From: an uncultured Alphaproteobacteria bacterium
GTDB lineage: Bacteria > Pseudomonadota > Alphaproteobacteria > CAAHEQ01 > UBA3637
Direction of reading: 5' to 3'
Length of the DNA: 33,651 nucleotides
Assembly (NCBI GenBank): GCA_947629595.1
Contig: CANREI010000003.1
Location: forward strand, 1-33,651
In this document: positions 17,049 to 25,700 of the stretch, piece by piece
Numbering within the stretch: the first letter of the stretch is position 1
How the letters are laid out: the number at the start of each line of letters is the position of its first letter
Notes under the pieces: model-generated
Told to the model about the DNA's origin: nothing
Seen by the model: only the letters and a program-made list of their open reading frames with translations
Databases searched by the model: none
Made by a program: the position numbers and the translations under genes

Positions 17049-17225
17049 ATGAAAAAATATATTTTAACGTTTGCCGTTTTAAGTTTAATTGCGCTTGTGG
17101 CCGCCTGCGGTTCCGTTTATGAAAAAGAGCCTGTCGGAATCGGCGCAGATTATTCCGAATTGAAAAAATCACCTTGTGCCTGTTTACAAATTGAAAAAGC
17201 ACCGGTATCCGATCTGTTTTTATAA
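17049..17225 (+). CDS. VirB7-like small lipoprotein
   Basis: This 58-aa ORF is missing from the track because of its size. It starts at ATG with AAAGGA upstream and has a textbook lipoprotein signal: MKKY, hydrophobic ILTFAVLSLIALVAA, then the lipobox Cys20 in VAAC. The mature 39-residue part has two more cysteines (PCAC, 43 and 45), which could pair with each other or with VirB9. Residue 21 is Gly, not the inner-membrane retention signal Asp, so outer-membrane sorting is likely. Size, lipidation and position between two virB8-like genes, one gene away from virB9, match VirB7, the lipoprotein that stabilises VirB9 in the outer-membrane ring. VirB7 proteins are too short for certain homology. 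Confidence 0.75.
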   Translation: MKKYILTFAVLSLIALVAACGSVYEKEPVGIGADYSELKKSPCACLQIEKAPVSDLFL

Positions 17226-17247
17226 AACCGTATAATCGGGGATTATA

Positions 17248-17952
17248 ATGCCAAATCAGGATCAACCCATCGAGCAAAATTCTCAAATCGTCTATGAAGG
17301 CGATATTTCGGAAGAAGCCGTTACGGAACGTCGCTATTTATGGATGGCGCGAACGTTTGCGTTGGTTGCGGTTGTTTCTTTTTTAAGCACGCTGATTTTA
17401 TTGATTGCTCTTTTTTCGCTGTTACCCATTGTGCGTGTGCAACCGTTTTATTTAACAACGCTGAACAAAGAACAGCAGGTTATTCGGGTGGTGCGTCCGA
17501 ATTTTAATAATATCAATATGCAAATGTTAAGCGAATCGCTGATTCGGCAATATTTGTTGGCGCGAATGACGGTTAATTCCAATATTTCCGAAATGGAACA
17601 ACGTTGGGGCATTGACGGCATTATTAACTGGATGAGTTCACCTGTTGTGTTCGAAGAATTCGGTCGAACGGCAGAAGCCGCACTGAATCAGGCACGAAAC
17701 GACGGATTAACTCGTGCCGTTAAAATTTTGAACATTACACCCTACCGAACGGAAAAAAACGGAACGGCCATTTGGCGGGCGGAAATTGAATTAACCGATT
17801 TAAAATACGGTGATTCCGAACCCGTGCGCTCTTTATGGCAAATTACATTGCGTATTCGTTTCAAACCGACTCGGCAGGGGTTAAAATGGGAACAACGGCT
17901 TAAAAATCCGCTCGGATTTACGGTTGAAAATTTCGGTATTCAACGAAAATAA
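17248..17952 (+). CDS. virB8: VirB8 inner-membrane assembly factor (copy 2)
   Basis: The 234-aa protein has a 30-residue polar N-terminus, one membrane helix (about 33-58, FALVAVVSFLSTLILLIALF) and a periplasmic NTF2-like domain. The motifs are those of VirB8: VQPFYLTT after the membrane, a helix with LIRQYLLARMTVN, the MEQRWGIDG segment, and the closing NPLGFTVENFGI. VirB8 is an essential inner-membrane component that contacts VirB10, VirB6 and VirB4. This copy is closer to the canonical family than the one at 16343. It lies 22 bp after the lipoprotein gene and 107 bp before virB9. Confidence 0.85.
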   Translation: MPNQDQPIEQNSQIVYEGDISEEAVTERRYLWMARTFALVAVVSFLSTLILLIALFSLLPIVRVQPFYLTTLNKEQQVIRVVRPNFNNINMQMLSESLIRQYLLARMTVNSNISEMEQRWGIDGIINWMSSPVVFEEFGRTAEAALNQARNDGLTRAVKILNITPYRTEKNGTAIWRAEIELTDLKYGDSEPVRSLWQITLRIRFKPTRQGLKWEQRLKNPLGFTVENFGIQRK

Positions 17953-17993
17953 GTGCTTTACATAAAAAAATAACGGCAAATTGCATTTTTTTC

Positions 17994-18028
17994 TAGACTT
18001 TTCATCTCATTTTGGTCTATTTTATATA
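17994..18028 (+). promoter_or_regulatory. Inverted repeat and -10-like site before virB9
   Basis: The 107-bp gap between virB8 and virB9 contains TTGCATTTTTTT, an inverted repeat TAGAC/GTCTA with a 16-nt gap, and a TATATA string at 18023 placed where a -10 box could serve virB9. No good -35 box lies 16-18 nt before it. The site is suggestive of regulated internal transcription but weak. Confidence 0.25.
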
Positions 18029-18059
18029 CAGGATTGTAATTTTTACGAGGAGAAGGCTT

Positions 18060-19733
18060 ATGCTGAAACAAAAATCAAACAAATTCCGTTGGCTGACCGG
18101 TGTTGCATTGGCAACATTTTTTGCAACAAGCGCAACGGCCCAATCAATCTTACCCGCCAACACACAGGCCGAACAATTAAGCGATGCCATTGCGCAAACA
18201 AACGGCGAATTTGATTCGGTGAATTTGGATTACATCCATTCACTGGGTATGCAACAAAAAGCATGGAACGATCCGTTATCACACATGGGCGAAGGACAAT
18301 CCAAACCGGGCTACTCAAAATACACCTGGACGCCTGATGTGATTTTACCCATTCGGCTGCGGGAAGGAATGATGACATTGATTAACCTGCCCACCTGGGA
18401 ATTGATTGAAAAAGTGCATATCGGCTCGCCCGAATCTTTCGGCGGAGAAATTGCTGCCCCCAACTCTTTATTGGTGTATGCCGATCCGTCTTACTTAGGT
18501 GTTGACAGTAATATGATTATTTTCGGACGGTCGGGCAATCGCTACGTTTTCTATTTGCGTTCGGAAACATACAACACGGATAAAATCACGCAATCCGTTG
18601 TTGATGTGTTGGTCGGCCCGCGCTATACGCCCGTTGAAAACGGCGGAAAACTCGGAAATTTTAACGGCGCCTCGATTACGGCTGCCGGTTCAAGCGGATT
18701 GGGCGGTACCGGTTCTGCCAACTGGGCCAGCGGAAATCGAGGTAATGCAAGCACGCCGCCCTCTTCTTCCGGCGGTTCAACCGGCCCCAAAGATTGGTTA
18801 AAAACAATTCCCGTTGATCCGGAAAGTTTCCATTTTGATATTGATATGTATTTACCGAATCCGGAAGATGTTGACATTGCGCCCGATAATATTTGGCGCG
18901 ACAACATTTTCACCTATATTGATTTAGGGCCGAAAGCCTTAACCATGACGCAACGCCCGATTGTTAATCTGGTTGTGCAAGATACGGAAGTACCCGTCGG
19001 ATTTCGCACCAGCGGCCCGAACAGCCGTCTCATTATTGTTGAAGGCATCGGCGATATGGTGTTAAGGAACGGAAAAAAACTGATTTGTTTAAAACTGCGT
19101 CGTGATCCGGCTTCCGGTTTGGAATACACCGATTACAGCGGTGCGCAAAGCAACTCGATTACACATCCTTCTACCATCAGTAAAGAACCGGCAGATATTA
19201 TTCCGTCCAACGTGATGGCCCCGTCGCAAAGCAGTCTTGCCATGGCGAATAATAATGCCACTCAAATTGAAAAATACTTTAACAGCGGCGCTGTCGCCAC
19301 ACCCGCGGTTGCCAATGCACCGCAAAGTGCGGCCGTTATTTATGATCAAAATATGGCACCCCTGCCTTCCATTCCGGCCAATGTCATGAAATCGCCGGCA
19401 GCATCGGCAAACATTGTGGGAGTCATTAAAGATGTGGCTACTCCCGGCCCGTCAACCTCGGCCGCAACCGACAAAGAAACTATTTCCATTGAATTGGGCA
19501 CAAATCCCGATATTTCCGAATTAGAAAGTATTTGGGAATCTATTTATGCGCAAAACAAAGACACATTAAACGGTTATGAACCTTATTATTCGGTCGATAC
19601 AACCGCTGACGGCAACGTTCGGGAGTTATTCCGGTTACGGGTCGGTCCGGTTAAAGATATTCAAACAGCCGATAAGCTCTGTAAAAAATTGGGACGTAAA
19701 GGTTTTTCGTGTTCTGTTATCCGTGTTCAATAA
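18060..19733 (+). CDS. virB9: VirB9 outer-membrane ring protein with SPOR domain
   Basis: I start at 18060 (557 aa) because GAGGAGAAGG lies just before this ATG and the protein then begins with a normal signal peptide (WLTGVALATFFATSATAQ); the track's 18012 start lacks this. The N-terminal VirB9 domain (about 88-185) contains ILPIRLREGMMTLINLP and a GNRYVFYLRSETYN strand motif. A Gly/Ser-rich linker (about 190-245) precedes the C-terminal VirB9 domain (about 255-365, ending ICLKLRRDP), which in relatives binds VirB7 and forms the outer-membrane ring. An Ala/Pro/Ser linker then leads to a SPOR-like domain (about 476-557, with LFRLRVGPV and CKKLGRKGFSC). SPOR domains bind denuded peptidoglycan. 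VirB9 is normally ~270-300 aa, so length and fusion are unusual. Confidence 0.87.
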   Translation: MLKQKSNKFRWLTGVALATFFATSATAQSILPANTQAEQLSDAIAQTNGEFDSVNLDYIHSLGMQQKAWNDPLSHMGEGQSKPGYSKYTWTPDVILPIRLREGMMTLINLPTWELIEKVHIGSPESFGGEIAAPNSLLVYADPSYLGVDSNMIIFGRSGNRYVFYLRSETYNTDKITQSVVDVLVGPRYTPVENGGKLGNFNGASITAAGSSGLGGTGSANWASGNRGNASTPPSSSGGSTGPKDWLKTIPVDPESFHFDIDMYLPNPEDVDIAPDNIWRDNIFTYIDLGPKALTMTQRPIVNLVVQDTEVPVGFRTSGPNSRLIIVEGIGDMVLRNGKKLICLKLRRDPASGLEYTDYSGAQSNSITHPSTISKEPADIIPSNVMAPSQSSLAMANNNATQIEKYFNSGAVATPAVANAPQSAAVIYDQNMAPLPSIPANVMKSPAASANIVGVIKDVATPGPSTSAATDKETISIELGTNPDISELESIWESIYAQNKDTLNGYEPYYSVDTTADGNVRELFRLRVGPVKDIQTADKLCKKLGRKGFSCSVIRVQ

Positions 19734-19736
19734 GAA

Positions 19737-19754
19737 AACGGGCTTTTGCCTGTT
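19737..19754 (+). other. Hairpin between virB9 and virB10
   Basis: AACGGGC and GCCTGTT form a 7-bp stem (one G-T pair) around a TTTT loop, 4 nt after the virB9 stop. A T-run follows only about 12 nt later, so termination would be inefficient at best. It may stabilise the virB9 mRNA end or reduce readthrough into the 6.6-kb virB10 gene. Confidence 0.35.
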
Positions 19755-19787
19755 CGGATAGGATCTTTTTTATGAAGTAGGATAAAA

Positions 19788-22700
19788 ATGCAAGGAAACA
19801 AAAGAACAAGCTCGTCAGAGCAATATACAAAAAAAAGCAACCGTACACTCTTATTCGGTGGCATCATTTTACTGCTCGTTTTTTTAACGATGCTTGTTTT
19901 AATGTCGAACGGCAAAAAAGTTCAGGAAGAAGAGCAAGAACCGGATTGGACAAATACTCAAATTGAAGAACGGGAACAAGAAATTCAAAACGGTGATCCC
20001 TTTTCCAGCGGTGATGCCCAATTAAAAGCGGAACCGGCTCAAATTGAAATGAATAATGTTGTGTTGGGCTCCAAAGTGGAAGCTATTTTAACCTTAACGG
20101 CGGAAAAAGCGCCCATCCAATTCAAAAAACTTGAATTTGCCCAACAACAGGCCGACGGGTTTACAACGGAAACAACCTGTTCGCCCGATACACCGATTGA
20201 AGTCGGCAAAAATTGTATTGTGAAAGTGTTATGGAATCCCATTGCCTTGCAACAACTTCAAAATAACCTGGTTATCACGTGGAAAGAAAATTCAACACGT
20301 GTGATTACCGAACAAACAACAACCGTTGTTGTTAAGGGGCAATCCACCGATTCAAAAGATTGCGTTATTTGCGAAGATATTCGGAAAAAAGAAGCCGTTG
20401 AACCGAAAATGGCCATGGGTTTAAACGGAGAGATGTATCCCATTAACGCGGACGACAACACCATTACCATTGACGGGAAAAAGGTTCACATGACCGAAAA
20501 CGGTGTCTTTATTGATGAAGAAGGGAACATTGTTGCCATTGCTCCGCCGGAATATATTGCTTTAAATATGCAAAATGAGCTGATGGGAACGGTTTCCGAC
20601 ACAAATGAAGTGATTGATGCCAACGGTGAAAACGTGGGAAAAACATTGGGTGATAAAACCATTGTCGATTCCAAATTAACCGTTTTAGGGGCGGCGGTTC
20701 CCGTTTTGTCCGTTATGGATACCCAAGGGAAAGTCATCGGTAAAATGACAAAAGAAGGAACGGTTGTTGACGGATCCGGCACCGTTATCGGCAAAGTTTG
20801 GGTTGATCATCAGGTGTTTTCCATCGACGGGCAATTTATGGGCTATATTCGCCCGTGGGGATTGGTTGCCGATTTTTCGGGAAAAATTCTCGGTGCCATT
20901 ATTCCGGACGGAACCGTTATTAACGGTAAAAACGAAACCATCGCCAATATTACGCCGAACGGTTTTGCCATCAATGCCCAAGGAGAGCTGATCGGTGCAA
21001 CCATTCCGGAAGGCGTGGCGGTCGGCCCGGGTTGTCAATCGTTGGGAAAAGTGTTGCAAAACGGTGATGTACGGGATTCTTACGAACAAGTCATCGGAAA
21101 AGCTTTAATTGACGGCACAATCGTCAACACGGCAAACGAAGAAATCGGTTCCGTTATTTCACAAGGGTTGGTTATTAACGAAAAAGGCGAAGTCATCGGT
21201 TATGTCAATTCCGAAGGAAAAGCCGTCAGCAATGCCGGAAAAGTCATCGGTTGTATCAATCCCGACGGCACCATTTCTGCCGGTAAAAAGTTTATCGGTG
21301 CCGTTTTAAGCAAAGGGCATGTCATCGGCTATTCCTGCGGAACAATCGGAACGGTTTTCCCTTCCGGTGAAGTGTTTAATAATGCCTTGCATCCGGTGGG
21401 ACGTGTTATGCCGGACGGACTTGTTAAAAGCGCCGAAAATAAAATTATCGGTATGGTGGTAACGCGGGCGGCTGCCGTGGCCGACGGTTGTCGGTTATTG
21501 GGACTTGTTTCCGTTAACGGGCAAGTGTTGGATTTGGCCAATCAGCCCGTCGGTTGTGTTACACCGGAAAAAACGGTTATCAATGATAAAGGCGACGTGT
21601 TGGGCAGTTTGGCACCGCGCGGCGTTGTTCATAAAGATGACGGAACAGTGCTGGGACGTATTCGTTTAGACGGTAAAGTTATGGATATGGAAGGCAAGGT
21701 TATCGGTTGTGTGAATGCGGACGGCTCCGTTACTTCTTTAACGGGTGAAATTCTGGCACAAGCCCCGACCAAAGACGGTATTATTATGGGAGATGACGGG
21801 AATCCGACCGGTTGGACAAGAGTCGGAAACGATATTATTGATCAATACGGGAATAAAATCGGAACGGTTAACAAAAATAATGCTATTGTCGATGCAACAG
21901 GCAAATATATCGGCTTTATTCCGCCCGACGGCTCTATTTTCTCTCCGGACGGATTGATTTTAGGTCGCTATTCCTCCAAAGTCGGATATGCGACCAATCA
22001 GGCAAACGAACGATTCGGAAAAGTGTTGTCGAATATGGTTGTTGTCAGTGCCGAAACGGGGGAAGTTGTCGGCGGTCTCATTAAAGATAAAACAACCTTT
22101 ATCAATCAAGCCGGACAAATTATCGGCACGTTAACGGCGGAAGGTATTTTAAAGAACACCGCCGGTGAAGTGGCGGGAGCGGTTCGCGGTGACGGAACGG
22201 TTATTGACAAAGACGGCAATATTATCGGCTGGCAAGTGCCGACGGGTGATGTGTTTTCAACAACCGGAAAATTTGTGGGAACGGCCATGGAATCGGGCGA
22301 AGTGTTTTCAACCGGTCACACAAAAATCGGAACAATTCTCGGAAACGGCATTGCTATTTCGACGGACGGAAAAATTTTAGGCGGTGTCTTGCCCAAAATG
22401 GCGCTGGCTATGGATGCCGACGGACTTGTCGGTTATTTGGCGCCCGACGGAAAAGTAACAAACACAACGGGTGCCGTTGTCGGACAAGGATCACCGTTCG
22501 GGCCGGTTATTTCTCCGGAAGGAGCGGTTATTGCCAAACTGGTCGGTTTAAATGTGTATGTTGATGCCCACAACAAAACCGTCGGCTGGGTATCGTTTGA
22601 GGGAACACTTAAAAACAAAGAAAATCGTGATATCGGTTTCGTAACCCCGAACAGAATGGCTTTCGATAAATCAAATCAATTGTTGGGATCCGAAATTCAA

Positions 22701-25700
22701 ACCGGTGTTGTGATTGATGAAACGGGACAAATGGTCTCGGTGATGGCCGTTAACAATAAAGTGTTGCAAAAAGACAGATTCTTGGGTGCCGGTTCCGCTT
22801 CACCTTATGTTTATGCCACCGATGACCGACCGATGGGACGTGTTTTACAACCCGGTGTCGGTATCGGAAACGACGGCTTGTTAATCGGTTGGACAAGAAC
22901 GGACGGTTCTATCGGAACACAAAGCGATTCGCTCGGAAACGTGTTGTTTGATAATCATATTATTAACGAAAAAGGAATGATTATCGGAACTTATGTGCCG
23001 TTCGGTGCCGTTGCTTTTTCCGATGAAGGGAAAACAATCGGCGTGATTGGCAAAAACGGGGAATTGGTAAACGATAACGATATTTCCAAAGGCAAAATCC
23101 ACGCGGCGGATTTAGTGGTTCAAAACGGTGAGATTTCAGGCAAACTCATGTGCGAACTGCCCTTTGTCAGCAATAATTTACTGGGCAAAATGTCGGGGCT
23201 TTCTCAATATACCGGCGAAGTGATCAGTCTGGCGAATAAAAAGAATATCGGAAACTTATTACCGAATGATTATGTCACAAGTATGAACGGACAAATCAGT
23301 GCCGGTTTAACGGCGCAGGGAACACCCGTCACAAACTCTTATACCTCATTGGGACAAGCTTATGTAAACGGTACAACGGCGTTAAAAAACAATCCGACGG
23401 GAGAAGTCAGCGGCATTAAAGTTATTTATGACAATACCGGCAAAGTTATCGGCAGCATTTTACCGGCGGCAACCTTTATCAGCAGAACGGGAAATTTCAT
23501 CGGTAAAACAGCTGCAAGTCGAATTGTGACAGACCGAAAAGGAAAGCAAGCGGCTTTGCAAATGAACTTCGGCTATGCCTTAACAAGTGATAATATTTGG
23601 GCGGGCGGTATTTTACCGAAAGGATTGGCCGTGAATGATGACGCCGAAGCCATCGGTACAATTATGCCGGACGGTATTGTTTTAGACAGTGCCGATTCGA
23701 TTGTCGGCCGCGTTTTGGCTGACAGTGCCGTCATTGAAGTAACCGATAAAGAACTCTTTAATACCATGCCTTATGCCGGTTCCGTTGTGGCACAGGGTAT
23801 GCCGTTCAGCTATCGGGGTAAAGTATTGGGTGTGACAACTTTAAACGGTGCTGTTAAAGACACATCGGGCAACAAGATTTTCAAAATATTGGATGACGGA
23901 ACAATTTTAGGCAAAGATGAACCGTTGGCCGGTGCCGTTTTACCGTTTACAACCGCGACCGGATATAAAGGCGAAGTGTTGGGAGCTTTGGCCGGCGACG
24001 GTAAAGTTTTATCACCGGACGGTGATTCGAAAGGAACAATTGCCGTGAATGAAACGGTCAAAGCATCCGAATTAAAAATTGTCGGTGCATTGGTTCCGTC
24101 ACGGTTAATCACCAACGATTGTAAAGTTGTGGGCGTAACCAGTTATAACGGACAGGTCGTTGATGCCAACGGAACGGTTGTCGGTTATGTTAAACCCGAT
24201 AAATGGGCCGTTAATGCGGCCGGGCAACAAATCGGCCGCGTGACCCGTTCCGGTTTGGTGATTGCCGAAAACGGCGATTATCTCGGCAGAACGCTGCCCG
24301 ATTCCACAGTGGTTGATTTAGCCGGCGTCAATATGGGTTGCGCAAAAAATGACGGTTCGGTTGTTGACAATAACGGAAATGTTATCGGAAATATTGTTGA
24401 ACGCGGTCTTGTTTTAGGTAAAGACGGAAAGCCTATCGGTCGAATTAAAGCGACCGGCCAAGTTGTGAATAAAGACGGCGAAGTCATCGGTAAAGTTTTA
24501 GCCAACGGTGATGTGGTTGATAACGAGGGCAATGTTATCGGACATAATGTTTCCCGTGATCAAGAATTGTTGTTTGACGAAAAAGGGAATATTAAAGGAA
24601 CTTTCGGAACGGACGGCACTTTCTATGATCCGAAAACAGGGAAAGCCGTTTTCAAAGTTGACGGCGAAACGGGCAATGTTTATGATCCGCAAGGAAATCT
24701 CATCGGAAAGTTGGATGAAAAAACCGGTAATATTACCACATTAGACGGAGAAACACTTGACAATCTCACCATGTTGGTTGATAAAGACGGGCATGTGTTC
24801 GGTATTGTTTCGGGTTGTGATGTTAAAAACAATCTGGGTGAAAAAATCGGCTCCATTTTGGCCAACGGAAACGTGGTGGATTTAAACGGTGATGTTTTTG
24901 CCAAAATTTTGGGTGACGGTACCATTTTGGATAAAGACGGAAACGAAATGGGGCGTGTTGCCGGAACTGATACCCGCTTAGATAAATGCGGCATTAAATC
25001 GGTTGATTCCATTGACAGTATTGATAAGAGCGATATCGGCGGTAGCGGTACCGAAATAGCGGGACGGAAAATCATTATCGGCAACCAAAAATATAACGTT
25101 TCCGAAAAAGGCTCCATCATCAGCGATGACGGAACAATTATCGGTTATATGGGTGAAGACGGCAAGCCTTATACGTTGGATAATCGGATATTAACGACCA
25201 GCGGCGATGTGGCAGGACGTTCGCGTCCGGATGTGAAGCAAACACAGAAGTTAACACCGGAACAAGTGCAACAAATTAAAGATTTATTGACACAAAAACG
25301 GGAAAGTATGCGTGCCGGCATTACCGAACGCGGCAAAATTACGGCAAACGGACAAATTCAAGCCATGAGTCGTCCCAAAAAAGACAAAAAATGGAAAGGC
25401 GTGGGCGCTATTGTTTCCTCATGGCCGGTTGATATGTCTCGCGTGATTTTAAAGGATAAAGCCATTCCTGCCGTTATTGTTCGATCGGTGGATTCGCGGT
25501 TCTCCGATGTGCCGGTTACGGCTATTGTGGAACGACATGTCTATGCCGAACAAGGACGCAACATTCTCATTCCGGCCGGCAGCCGTGTCATCGGTAAAAT
25601 GTCGCAAGGCGATAACGGCGGTAAAGTGGCCAAAATGGAAATCACTTGGGAGCGTCTTATTCGTCCCGACGGCGGTGCATTCAGCTTTGCGGCAACCTCG

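Noticed and set aside
20039-25120. Many 60-146-aa ORFs on the minus strand opposite virB10
   Set aside because: They are shadows of the repeat-coding strand: low-complexity Ser/Pro/Thr-rich translations, no ribosome sites, and the same spacing as the repeats.
20427-25187. CRISPR-like or satellite DNA from the 51-bp periodicity
   Set aside because: The period exists at protein level only. DNA of neighbouring units is diverged, there are no identical repeats with unique spacers, and the frame is open for 6.6 kb with a coherent VirB10 end.
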